Assembly: GCF_029080175.1 (NCBI RefSeq)
Contig: NZ_JARFJC010000029.1
Reading direction: 5' to 3' (one strand)
From: Luteipulveratus flavus
GTDB taxonomy: Bacteria; Actinomycetota; Actinomycetes; Actinomycetales; Dermatophilaceae
Length of the DNA stretch: 64,000 nucleotides
Shown: positions 24,951 to 33,432 of the stretch, in pieces
Numbering within the stretch: position 1 is the stretch's first letter
How the letters are laid out: each line of letters starts with the position of its first letter
The notes under the pieces: model-generated
Seen by the model: only the letters and a program-made list of their open reading frames with translations
Told to the model about the DNA's origin: nothing
The model's database searches: none
Position numbers and translations under genes: made by a program

Positions 24951-26198
24951 ATGGACTTCTCTCCCTCCGACCGGGCCGCCGAGATCGTCGAGGCCGTCCG
25001 CGGGTTCATCCAGGCCGAGATCGAGCCGGTCGAGGAGCAGTACCACCGGGATGTCGCCGCTGCCGACGACCCGTGGACGCCTCTGCCGCTCGTCGAGCAG
25101 CTGCGCGAGAAGGCGCGGGCACAGGGCCTGTGGAACCTGTTCCTGCCGGCCGGGCACGGCGACGCGTACGCGCAGCAGTACGGCACGGTCGGTGGCCAGG
25201 GCCTGACGAACCTGGACTACGCCCCGGTCGCCGAGCTGACCGGACGCTCCTTCCTCGCCCCGCACGTCTTCAACTGCAACGCGCCCGACACCGGCAACAT
25301 GGAGGTGCTGCTGCGGTACGGCACGGCCGAGCAGCAGCGCGAGTGGCTGGAGCCCCTCCTGCGCGCCGAGATCCGCAGCGCGTTCTGCATGACCGAGCCG
25401 GACGCCGCCTCCTCCGACGCCACCAACATGCGGGCAACCGCCGTGGTCGACGGCGACGAGATGGTGATCAACGGCCGCAAGTGGTGGTCGACCGGGGTCG
25501 GGCACCCCGACTGCAAGATTCTCGTCTTCATGGGGCTCACCGACGAGAGCGCCGACCGGCACTCCCAGCACTCGATGGTGCTCGTACCGCGGGACACCCC
25601 CGGCGTGAACGTCGAGCGGCTGCTCCCGACCATGGGCACCCTCGACCCGCCCCACGGACACGGTGAGGTGTCCTTCACCGACGTGCGCGTCCCGGTCGGC
25701 AACGTCCTGGCCGGTCCCGGCCGCGCGTTCGAGATCGCGCAGGGTCGGCTCGGCCCAGGCCGCGTCCACCACTGCATGCGCCTCATCGGCCTCGCCGAGG
25801 CCGCTCTGGAGCTCGCCTGCCGGCGGAGCCTGGAACGCACCGCGTTCGGCAAGCCCATCGCCAACCTCGGTGGCAACCGGGAGCGCATCGCCGACGCCCG
25901 GATCGCGATCGACCAGGCGCGTCTGCTGGTGCTGCACGCCGCCTGGCTGCTGGACACGCAGGGTCCGCTCGGGGCGTTCTCCGCCGTGAGCGCGATCAAG
26001 GTCGCGGTGCCGACGATGGCCCAGCAGGTCATCGACATGGCGATGCAGCTGCACGGCGGCGGCGGACTGTCCGACGACTTCCCCCTGGCCGCCGCGTGGA
26101 CGAACGCGCGGGCGCTGCGCCTCGCGGACGGTCCCGACGAGGTGCATCGCAGTGTCGTCGCCCGTCTCGAGCTGGGCAAGTACGGAGCGAAGCGATGA
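24951..26198 (+). CDS. Acyl-CoA dehydrogenase
   Basis: A 415-residue flavoprotein of the acyl-CoA dehydrogenase family, oxidising an acyl-CoA to the 2,3-enoyl-CoA with FAD. Signatures are AFCMTEPDAASSDATNM (FAD/substrate loop, about 143-159), the WWSTG segment after NGRK, and the C-terminal QLHGGGGLSDDFPL. It resembles the ACAD10/11-like group that is often encoded with a phosphotransferase, as here. It heads a rightward operon; the next gene overlaps it by 4 bp. The start lies 8 bp after the -10, consistent with leaderless translation. Confidence 0.92.
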   Translation: MDFSPSDRAAEIVEAVRGFIQAEIEPVEEQYHRDVAAADDPWTPLPLVEQLREKARAQGLWNLFLPAGHGDAYAQQYGTVGGQGLTNLDYAPVAELTGRSFLAPHVFNCNAPDTGNMEVLLRYGTAEQQREWLEPLLRAEIRSAFCMTEPDAASSDATNMRATAVVDGDEMVINGRKWWSTGVGHPDCKILVFMGLTDESADRHSQHSMVLVPRDTPGVNVERLLPTMGTLDPPHGHGEVSFTDVRVPVGNVLAGPGRAFEIAQGRLGPGRVHHCMRLIGLAEAALELACRRSLERTAFGKPIANLGGNRERIADARIAIDQARLLVLHAAWLLDTQGPLGAFSAVSAIKVAVPTMAQQVIDMAMQLHGGGGLSDDFPLAAAWTNARALRLADGPDEVHRSVVARLELGKYGAKR

Positions 26199-26962
26199 CC
26201 ACCACTCCCCTGCGCACGATCATCACCGGCGCGAGCTCGGGCCTCGGCGCCGAGATGGCCCGCCAGCTGGCCGCCCGCGGCCACGACGTCGCCCTCACCG
26301 CCCGCCGGACCGACCGGCTGGAGTCGCTACGGGACGAGATCACGGCCGCTCACCCGGGCCGGCGGGTCGTCGTCCGCGCGCTGGACGTCACCGATCACGA
26401 CCAGGTCTTCGCCGTCACCCGCGAGGCGACGGCCGAGCTGGGCGGCCTCGACCGGTTCGTCGTCAACGCCGGTCTCGGCAAAGGCACGCCGCTCGGCACC
26501 GGTCGCTTCGACGCCAACCGCGAGACCGCCATGACCAACTTCGTCGGCGCGCTGGCGCAGATCGAGGCGGCGATGGAGGTCTTCCGCGAGCAGCGGCAGG
26601 GCCACCTGGTGGTCGTCTCCTCCATCTCCGCGCTGCGCGGCATGCGCCGGGCCATGACGACGTACGCCGCGAGCAAGGCCGGGGTCGCAAGCCTCGCCGA
26701 GGGCGTGCGCTCCGAGGTGATCGCCCGACCCGAGCTGGACATCGACGTGACCACCCTCTACCCCGGCTACATCCGCTCGGAGATGAACGAGCACGTCGAG
26801 CAGGAGCAGAAGATGATGGTCGACACCGAGACGGGCGTCCGCGCCATGGTCGAGGCGATCGAGGCCCGCAAGGTGAAGGCATACGTCCCCACCTGGCCGT
26901 GGCTGCCGATCGGGACGGCCATGCGGGCGCTGCCGCTGTCGGTCGTGCGACGGATGGTCTGA
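26195..26962 (+). CDS. SDR family oxidoreductase
   Basis: A 255-residue short-chain dehydrogenase. The NAD(P)-binding motif is TGASSGLGAEMA (residues 10-21), preceded by a beta strand; the catalytic set is Ser (VVSSISALRG), Tyr and Lys (TTYAASKAG, about 154-162). The ATG overlaps the preceding stop (ATGA), indicating translational coupling within the acyl-CoA operon. The substrate is probably a lipid-derived alcohol or ketone, inferred from context only. Confidence 0.9.
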   Translation: MTTTPLRTIITGASSGLGAEMARQLAARGHDVALTARRTDRLESLRDEITAAHPGRRVVVRALDVTDHDQVFAVTREATAELGGLDRFVVNAGLGKGTPLGTGRFDANRETAMTNFVGALAQIEAAMEVFREQRQGHLVVVSSISALRGMRRAMTTYAASKAGVASLAEGVRSEVIARPELDIDVTTLYPGYIRSEMNEHVEQEQKMMVDTETGVRAMVEAIEARKVKAYVPTWPWLPIGTAMRALPLSVVRRMV

Positions 26963-26965
26963 GCG

Positions 26966-28045
26966 ATGGCTACGACGGACGACGCCCGCGCGGTGCGCGA
27001 GGAGGACGCCTTCGACGTATCGGCGATGGCGCAGTGGCTGCGCACGCACGCCTCCGACGACGCCGGTCTCGACGGCACCCCGCAGGTCCGCCAGTTCTCC
27101 GGCGGCGCCTCGAACCTCACCTACCTGCTGGAGTACGAGCAGCGTGACCTGGTGCTGCGACGGCCGCCCGCGGGGCGCAAGGCCCGCAGCGCGCACGACA
27201 TGCGCCGCGAGTTCACCATCCAGGACCGGCTGCGGACGGCGTTCCCGTACGTGCCGCGGATGGTCGGGTTCTGCGACGACGACGCGGTCATCGGGTCCGA
27301 CTTCTACGTCATGGAACGCCTCGACGGTCTGATCCCCCACAAGGAGATGCCGGCCGGGGTCACCCTCTCCCCCGAGGAGGCACGCGCGTTGTGCCGCCGG
27401 GTGCTGGACGTCCTCGCCGACCTGCACGCGGTCGACGTCGAGGCCACCGGGCTCTCCGACCTGAGGCGGGGGGCGGGCTACGTCGGCCGGCAGGTGGCCG
27501 GCTGGTCCGACCGGTACCGCAAGGCCCGGACGCGCAACGTCGGCTCGTTCGAGAAGGTGATGGCCTGGCTCGACGCCAACCAGCCCCCCGACCTGCGAAG
27601 CTGCCTGATCCACAACGACTACCGGCTCGACAACGTCGTCCTGGACAAGGACGACCCGACGCGGGTCATCGGCGTCCTGGACTGGGAGATGGCCACCATC
27701 GGCGACCCGCTGATGGACCTCGGCGGCGCCCTGGCGTACTGGGTGCAGGCCGACGACGACCTCGCGTTCCGCCTCTTCCGCCGCCAGCCCAGCCACCTGC
27801 CCGGCATGCTGACGCGGCGCGAGATCGTCCACGAGTACTGCGAGCGGGCCGGCCTGTCCGTCACCGACGAGGAGTGGACGTTCTACGAGGTGTTCGGCCT
27901 TTTCCGGCTGGCCGGCATCGTGCAGCAGATCTACTACCGCTACCACCACAAGCAGACGACGAACCCCGCGTTCAAGCACCTGTACCTCGCGGTCATCGCG
28001 CTGGACTGGCGCTGCCGCCGGCTGATCCGGGCCGCCGGCCGATGA
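26966..28045 (+). CDS. Phosphotransferase family protein (ACAD10-type APH fold)
   Basis: A 359-residue protein of the aminoglycoside phosphotransferase fold. It shows FSGGASNLTYLL (ATP loop, about 34-45), YVMERLDG, the catalytic LIHNDYRLDNVVLD (about 214-227) and metal-binding VLDWEMATIGDPLMDLG (about 233-249). In animals and bacteria this fold is linked to acyl-CoA dehydrogenases that handle 4-hydroxy acids, with phosphorylation of the hydroxy-acyl-CoA preceding elimination. Its position two genes after an acyl-CoA dehydrogenase supports such a role here rather than antibiotic resistance. Start 3 bp after the SDR stop. Confidence 0.9.
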   Translation: MATTDDARAVREEDAFDVSAMAQWLRTHASDDAGLDGTPQVRQFSGGASNLTYLLEYEQRDLVLRRPPAGRKARSAHDMRREFTIQDRLRTAFPYVPRMVGFCDDDAVIGSDFYVMERLDGLIPHKEMPAGVTLSPEEARALCRRVLDVLADLHAVDVEATGLSDLRRGAGYVGRQVAGWSDRYRKARTRNVGSFEKVMAWLDANQPPDLRSCLIHNDYRLDNVVLDKDDPTRVIGVLDWEMATIGDPLMDLGGALAYWVQADDDLAFRLFRRQPSHLPGMLTRREIVHEYCERAGLSVTDEEWTFYEVFGLFRLAGIVQQIYYRYHHKQTTNPAFKHLYLAVIALDWRCRRLIRAAGR

Positions 28046-28719
28046 GCGTCGTCCTGCTGGTGCGGCACGGCCAGGCGTCGTTCGGCAAGCGCGACTACGA
28101 CGTCCTCTCCGACCGCGGCCACGAGCAGGCCGCGCTGCTGGGTCGGGCGCTCGCCGGCCGCGGCGTCCGGCCGGCGCGGGTCGTCCACGGAGGCATGCGA
28201 CGCCAGGCCGACACCGCGGCCGGCGTGGTGGAGGCGGCCGACTGGCAGGTGTCCCTCGACGTCGACGAGCGGTGGGCCGAGTTCGACCACGAGGACGTCA
28301 TCCACGCCTATCGCCCGGCGTACCGGCGGTCCACCGTCATGAAGGCCGACCTCGCTCGGACCCTCAACCCGCAGAGGGCTTTTCGGACGATGTTCGCCGA
28401 GGCGACGACCCGGTGGTCCTCGGGCGAGCACGCCGGGTACGTCGAGACGTTCGCGTCGTTCACGGCTCGCGCAGAGCAGGCGCTGCGGGCGGCAGCCGAC
28501 GGTGAAGGGACCACGGTCGTCGTCACGTCGGGCGGAGTCATCGGTGTCATCACGGCCCGGCTGCTCGCCGGCGACCTGGGCCGCTGGGGCGACATCAACG
28601 CCGTCGCGGTCAACAGCGGCGTCACCAAGGTCATCAGCGGGTCCTCCGGGCTGACGCTGGTGTCGTTCAACGCGCACGACCACCTCGAGAGCGACCCCGC
28701 CTCGATCACTTACCGCTGA
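28042..28719 (+). CDS. Histidine phosphatase family protein
   Basis: A 225-residue phosphoglycerate-mutase-like phosphatase. The phosphohistidine motif is LLVRHGQASFG (residues 5-15, His at 9), with HGGMRRQADTA after the second strand and TSGGVIG late in the protein. It overlaps the phosphotransferase stop by 4 bp (ATGA), so it belongs to the same operon. The substrate is unknown; a phosphatase directly after a kinase of hydroxy-acyl compounds is suggestive but unproven. Confidence 0.88.
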   Translation: MSVVLLVRHGQASFGKRDYDVLSDRGHEQAALLGRALAGRGVRPARVVHGGMRRQADTAAGVVEAADWQVSLDVDERWAEFDHEDVIHAYRPAYRRSTVMKADLARTLNPQRAFRTMFAEATTRWSSGEHAGYVETFASFTARAEQALRAAADGEGTTVVVTSGGVIGVITARLLAGDLGRWGDINAVAVNSGVTKVISGSSGLTLVSFNAHDHLESDPASITYR

Positions 28720-28748
28720 AACCCACTGCTACCGAAGGAGATCGCCGC

Positions 28749-29720
28749 ATGCGCGCAGTTCAGGTCACCTCGCTCGACGGACCCCGGGCCCTCCAGGTCG
28801 GTGACGTCCCGGAGCCGGCCCGAGCCGAGGACCAGGTGCTCGTGCAGGTCCACCGAGCCGGCGTCGCGTACCCGGACGTGCTGCTGTCCCGCGGTGAGTA
28901 CCAGTTCAAGCCGGAGCTGCCGTTCGTGCTCGGCGCCGAGGTCTCCGGCGTCGTACTGGAGGCTCCGTCGGGTTCCTCGCTCACCCCGGGGCAGCACGTC
29001 GCGGCGTTCCCGGCGTTCGGCGGGTTCGCCGAGCGCGTCGCCCTGCCCGAGGCGATGGTGTTCCCGCTGCCGGACGGCCTGTCCTTGGAGGACGCCGCCG
29101 CCCTGCCGATGAACTACCTCACCTGCGTCTTCGCTCTCCTACGGCGTGGCCGCCTCGCCGCCGGTGAGACCGTGCTCGTCCACGGCGCGTCCGGCGGGAT
29201 CGGCACGGCTGCGATCCAGGTCGCGAAGGCCTCCGGGGCGAGCGTCGTCGCGGTCGTGTCCACGCAGGCCAAGCGCGCGGTGGCGCAGGACGCCGGCGCG
29301 GACCACGTAATCCTCGCCGACGGGTTCCGGGACGCGGTGAAGGAGCTGACCTCCGGCCGCGGCGTGGACATCGTGGTCGACCCGGTGGGTGGCGACCGGT
29401 TCACCGACTCGCTGCGCTCGCTCGCGCCCGAGGGACGCCTGCTGGTCATCGGCTTCACCGGTGGGGAGATCCCGACCGTGAAGGTGAACCGGCTGCTGCA
29501 CAACAACACCGAGGTGATCGGCGTCGGCTGGGGTGCGTTCTGGCTACCGCAGCCGCAGGTGCTGGCGGGACAGTGGCAGCAGCTCATGCGGCTGTGGGAC
29601 GGCGGTGGCATCAAGCCGGTCGTCGGTGGCACGTACGAGCTCGATCAGGTCGGAGAGGCGCTGACCGACCTCGATGAGCGCCGCGCTCAGGGCAAGGTGC
29701 TGCTGCGCGTCACCGACTGA
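28749..29720 (+). CDS. NADPH:quinone oxidoreductase-type zinc-independent alcohol dehydrogenase
   Basis: A 323-residue medium-chain dehydrogenase/reductase of the quinone oxidoreductase subgroup. It begins MRAVQVTSLDGP, has LSRGEYQFKPELPFVLGAEVSG in place of zinc-ligand motifs (shown as LPFVLGAEVSG, about 57-67), and the NADPH-binding VLVHGASGGIGTAAIQVAK (about 143-161). GAAGGAGATCGCCGC precedes the ATG. It is the last gene of the acyl-CoA operon, 29 bp after the phosphatase. Its final 11 bases overlap the stop end of the converging nuclease-helicase gene. Confidence 0.9.
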   Translation: MRAVQVTSLDGPRALQVGDVPEPARAEDQVLVQVHRAGVAYPDVLLSRGEYQFKPELPFVLGAEVSGVVLEAPSGSSLTPGQHVAAFPAFGGFAERVALPEAMVFPLPDGLSLEDAAALPMNYLTCVFALLRRGRLAAGETVLVHGASGGIGTAAIQVAKASGASVVAVVSTQAKRAVAQDAGADHVILADGFRDAVKELTSGRGVDIVVDPVGGDRFTDSLRSLAPEGRLLVIGFTGGEIPTVKVNRLLHNNTEVIGVGWGAFWLPQPQVLAGQWQQLMRLWDGGGIKPVVGGTYELDQVGEALTDLDERRAQGKVLLRVTD

Positions 29721-32700
29721 GCGGCGACGCCTGCGCCCGTTCGTCGTCGAGCGGGACGGGCACGCTGACCGTGGAGACGGCCCGCTCGCACAGCCCCAGG
29801 AAGGCGCCGAGCGCGGTGAGCTCCTCGGGCGAGCGGGGCGCGACGTCGGTGAGCACCGTCGAGCGCACGAGGTACGCCGCGTGCTGGGCTCGGGACACCG
29901 CGACGTTGAGGCGGTGCCGGTCGAGCAGGAAGGCCAGCCCTCGCGGGACGTCGGCGTGCGCGGACGAGGCCATCGACACGATCGCCGCCGGTGCCTCGCG
30001 GCCCTGGAACTTGTCGACCGTGCCCACCGCGACCCCCCGCAGACCGGCCTCGTCGAGCGCGGCGCGCAGGGTCCCGACCTGCGCGTTGTAGGGCGTGATG
30101 ACCAGGACGTCGGCCTCGGTCAGCGGCCGGGGCGGCTCCTCCGGCGACTCGCGCCAGGCTCGGCCCAGGTGGTCGCGCACGAGGTCGACGACGACCTGCG
30201 CCTCCTCCGGTGACCACCGGGCCCGGTCGCGGTGGTCGACGAGCCGGACGTGCAGACCGGGGTCGACGCCCTCCAGGGTCCGTTTGGCGGTGCGGTCCTC
30301 GTGCGAGCGCAGCCGTCCCTCGTACGCGAGCCGGGAGACCGGCTCGGTGAGGGCGGGGTGCATGCGCCAGGTGGTCTCGAGGAAGTACCCGTGCGACGCG
30401 GGCAGCACTCTTTCGTCGTCATGCTCGGCGCGGATCACCCAGCCGAGCGCGGAGAGGTCCACCGGCTCGGGATGCGTGCCCTGGGAGACCTGCGGGAGCT
30501 GCTGCGGGTCGCCGAGCAGCAGGAGCCGGTCGGCGGACTGGGCCACCGCGAGCGTCTTGGCCAGGGAGTACTGCCCTGCCTCGTCGATGACCAGCAGGTC
30601 CAGCTGACCGGGCTCGACCCGGCTCGGGTGGGTGAGGTCCCAGGCCGTGCCGCCGATGACGTACCCGCCCTCCTGCTCCGCGGCGAACCCGGCGAGCTCG
30701 TCCGCCGCGGACAGGTCGGTCCACGTCGGCTGCTCGGTCTCCCGGGTCACCTTCCCGACGCGCTCCGGCTCCAGGCCCGCGGCCACCACGGCCGCGAGGA
30801 CGTTCTCGATCGCCGCGTGCGACTGGGCGCACACGCCGACGCGCCAGCCGTGCTCGCGGACCAGACGCGCGATCACCTGCGAGGCGACGTAGGTCTTCCC
30901 GGTGCCGGGCGGGCCCTGGACCGACAGCGCCGACCGGTCGAGGTCGAGGAGCGCCGCCTCGATCGCGCGGACGTGGCGGTCCTCGCCCTCACCCACCGCC
31001 GGCAGCGCACTCCCGGACCGCAGCCGCGGTGGACGTCGTAGCAGGACGTCGACGGCCGCCTCCTGCGGCAGGTCGGGCCAGGACTCCCCCACCCGGCGCG
31101 CCAGCCGCTCGAGCGCGGCGTCGATGTTCTTGGTCGCCACGACGGCAGAGGGCACCAGGGCGACCGGAACAGCCCGGTGCTCCTCGCCGTCCTTCGGCAT
31201 GAGCTCCTCGACGGTCAGGACCTGGTGGACGCGACCGTTCGAAGCGATGACGTCCCGGGCGTCCAGGACGGACACCGTGGCACTGGAGCGGGCGTTGAGG
31301 TGGCCGGGCAGCAGCGGGACACCGAGCGGCGGCGGCGCGGCGTACACGGCGGAGACCTCGACGCCGGGCTCGAGCAGCACCCCACCCATCGGCTCACCGG
31401 TCAGCCGGATCCTGCGCCGCGGCCGCTTGCGCGGCGAGTCCCGGTGCCAGTCCTGCGCGACCTCGCTGCCCTGCACGACGAAGACCCCTGCGTCGCTGAC
31501 CCACTCGGCGACGGGCAGCCGAAGCCGGTCGAAGTGCTTCCACCAGTACGGCTTGTCCTCGCGCGCATGGAAGAGAAGGGTCGCCGCGACCATCGCGACC
31601 GCCTGCTGCTCGGGCGTGCGGTCCTGCGGTCGGATGCCGTCCAGGTGCGCGCGCAGTGCGCTCTCCAGCCCCATGAGGGCGATGCGGGAGTCGCTCGGCG
31701 TGTGGGGGGTGGTGCTGGGCGCCGAGCCGTCGCCGACGAGGGGTGCCGCGGTGGAGCCGTTCGGGCCGGACACCCCGACCGCCGCCTCCGCTCCGCGCGC
31801 CAGCAACCAGTTGCGCAGCAGCAGCGTCGAGACGCAGTCCTCCTCGTTGTACTCGGCGATGTCGCGGATCTCCTGCTCGGCGGTCGCGTCGTCGCCCATC
31901 TCCCGGGCCAGCACGAAGCGGTGGTACGCGACGATCGAGTCGTCCCCCTTGGCGACGGCGGCGGTCCGGCCGCCCATGTAGAGGGGCTCGAGGCGCTTGA
32001 TGGAGTACGAGCGCTGCGAGACGCGGATCGCCGAGCGCACCACGGCGTACAGGTCGACGAAGACGCCGTCGCGCAGGAACTGGTCGATGTCGTCCTCGCA
32101 GACGCCGTGCCGCGCGGCGAGCCGGAGCAGCGCGGACTTCTCGTACGGGGCGTAGTGGTAGACGTGCAGGTCCGGCCAGCGACGGCGCCGCTCGTGCAGG
32201 TGGGCGACGAAGTCGGTGAGCGCCTGCTTCTCCTGCACCCGGTCGTGGGCCCAGAAGGCGCGGAACCGCGGCGGCTGACCACCCGCGAGGTCGACGCCGT
32301 CGATCTCGACGAGACCGAAGAGGTACTCCAGACCCCAGTCGTGCGAACCGCGTTCGGACCACAGCGGGTCACCCTCGAAGTCGAAGAAGACGTCGCCGTC
32401 ACTCGGTGCGGGCATGGCGTGCAGGGCCTCCGGGGAGGTCACCTCGGCGACGACCCGGCCCTGGGGATCGGACTCCTGCACCAGCTGCAGGCGAGCCTGC
32501 TCCCGGAGCCGGTCGAGGGTGGCGGCGCGGACGTCGGGGACCGGCTCCGTGCGCACGGCCAGCTGCTCGATCGTCGCCACCCCCGCCTCGCGCAGGCGAC
32601 GGCGCTGAGGCAGCCGGACACCGGCCACGAGCAGCACGTCGCGGGCGACCTCGGCCTCCGCCTCGCACACCTCGCACCGCCCGCACGCCAGCCGGCGCGG

Positions 32701-33348
32701 GTCCCCCCAGCGCGCGAGGCCGGTCTCCGCCGCGTGCTCGGCGAGGAGCGCGGTCAGGCGCTCCCGACGCGCGGCGTACACCGGAAGGATGTCGTCGAGC
32801 AGGTGGTCGGAGGTGAGGCCGCTGCCCAGCACCAGCCGGGCCAGCGGCGCCGTCGGGACGCCGGCGTCGCGCAGCTGTGAGGCGTACGCCGCGATCTGCA
32901 GCAGCGCCGGGACGTTCGCGTGCCGCGCGAGCTTGGTGTCGCAGACGAGCCACCCGTCTTCGGTGCGGACGAGGAAGTCGGCGTGCCCGACGAAGCCGCC
33001 GTCGAAGAACGTCGCCTGGTACACCACGTCGGTGTCGGGGCTGCGCAGCGCGGCGATGGTCTGCTCGTGGGCCGCGGTGAGCGAGGCGAGGTCGTACTCC
33101 GGCCGCGGGAACTGTCGTACCCGCCCTGGGTGGGCAGCCGACAGACGCAGCAGCTCCTGCCGCTCGGTCGCGTCACCGAGCTCCTGCAGACGGGTCAGCA
33201 TCGCCTCGTCGGCCGGCGCGGGCCGGGGCATGCGCCCGAGCGTGACGTCCAGCTCACGCACGAGCGCGAACTCGCACTGCGCGGCGAGGCGCAGGTCGCT
33301 CGGGCTGAGGACCAGGCGCGCGTCGTCGCGTAGCAGGAACATGCTCAC
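29710..33348 (-). CDS. TM0106-type RecB-like nuclease / RNase H-like / SF1 helicase fusion
   Basis: A 1212-residue multidomain protein. Residues about 95-175 hold a RecB/Cas4-like PD-(D/E)XK site, GHADFLVRTEDG then LVCDTKLAR, with Asp, Asp and Lys all present. A CxxCxxC cluster (LACGRCEVCEA, about 215) may bind metal. Residues about 315-510 form an RNase H-like DEDD-type domain: VFFDFEGDP, YHYAPYEKSALL, AEYNEEDCVSTL. The C-terminal 430 residues are a UPF1/Dna2-like SF1 helicase: QGPPGTGKTYVASQ, LLVIDEAGQYS, GDPQQLPQV, TTWRMHP, KFQGREAPA, LNVAVSRA. It probably processes DNA ends or flaps. GTG at 33348 and ATG at 33342 are both possible starts. Confidence 0.88.
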   Translation of the reverse strand: MSMFLLRDDARLVLSPSDLRLAAQCEFALVRELDVTLGRMPRPAPADEAMLTRLQELGDATERQELLRLSAAHPGRVRQFPRPEYDLASLTAAHEQTIAALRSPDTDVVYQATFFDGGFVGHADFLVRTEDGWLVCDTKLARHANVPALLQIAAYASQLRDAGVPTAPLARLVLGSGLTSDHLLDDILPVYAARRERLTALLAEHAAETGLARWGDPRRLACGRCEVCEAEAEVARDVLLVAGVRLPQRRRLREAGVATIEQLAVRTEPVPDVRAATLDRLREQARLQLVQESDPQGRVVAEVTSPEALHAMPAPSDGDVFFDFEGDPLWSERGSHDWGLEYLFGLVEIDGVDLAGGQPPRFRAFWAHDRVQEKQALTDFVAHLHERRRRWPDLHVYHYAPYEKSALLRLAARHGVCEDDIDQFLRDGVFVDLYAVVRSAIRVSQRSYSIKRLEPLYMGGRTAAVAKGDDSIVAYHRFVLAREMGDDATAEQEIRDIAEYNEEDCVSTLLLRNWLLARGAEAAVGVSGPNGSTAAPLVGDGSAPSTTPHTPSDSRIALMGLESALRAHLDGIRPQDRTPEQQAVAMVAATLLFHAREDKPYWWKHFDRLRLPVAEWVSDAGVFVVQGSEVAQDWHRDSPRKRPRRRIRLTGEPMGGVLLEPGVEVSAVYAAPPPLGVPLLPGHLNARSSATVSVLDARDVIASNGRVHQVLTVEELMPKDGEEHRAVPVALVPSAVVATKNIDAALERLARRVGESWPDLPQEAAVDVLLRRPPRLRSGSALPAVGEGEDRHVRAIEAALLDLDRSALSVQGPPGTGKTYVASQVIARLVREHGWRVGVCAQSHAAIENVLAAVVAAGLEPERVGKVTRETEQPTWTDLSAADELAGFAAEQEGGYVIGGTAWDLTHPSRVEPGQLDLLVIDEAGQYSLAKTLAVAQSADRLLLLGDPQQLPQVSQGTHPEPVDLSALGWVIRAEHDDERVLPASHGYFLETTWRMHPALTEPVSRLAYEGRLRSHEDRTAKRTLEGVDPGLHVRLVDHRDRARWSPEEAQVVVDLVRDHLGRAWRESPEEPPRPLTEADVLVITPYNAQVGTLRAALDEAGLRGVAVGTVDKFQGREAPAAIVSMASSAHADVPRGLAFLLDRHRLNVAVSRAQHAAYLVRSTVLTDVAPRSPEELTALGAFLGLCERAVSTVSVPVPLDDERAQASPLSR

Positions 33349-33432
33349 GACCCTACGGACGAGCGCCGACAGCGACTCCTCGTGCCGCCGTCGCTCGCGG
33401 CACGCCGCGGCCTCGGCACGGCGTGGGCCACC

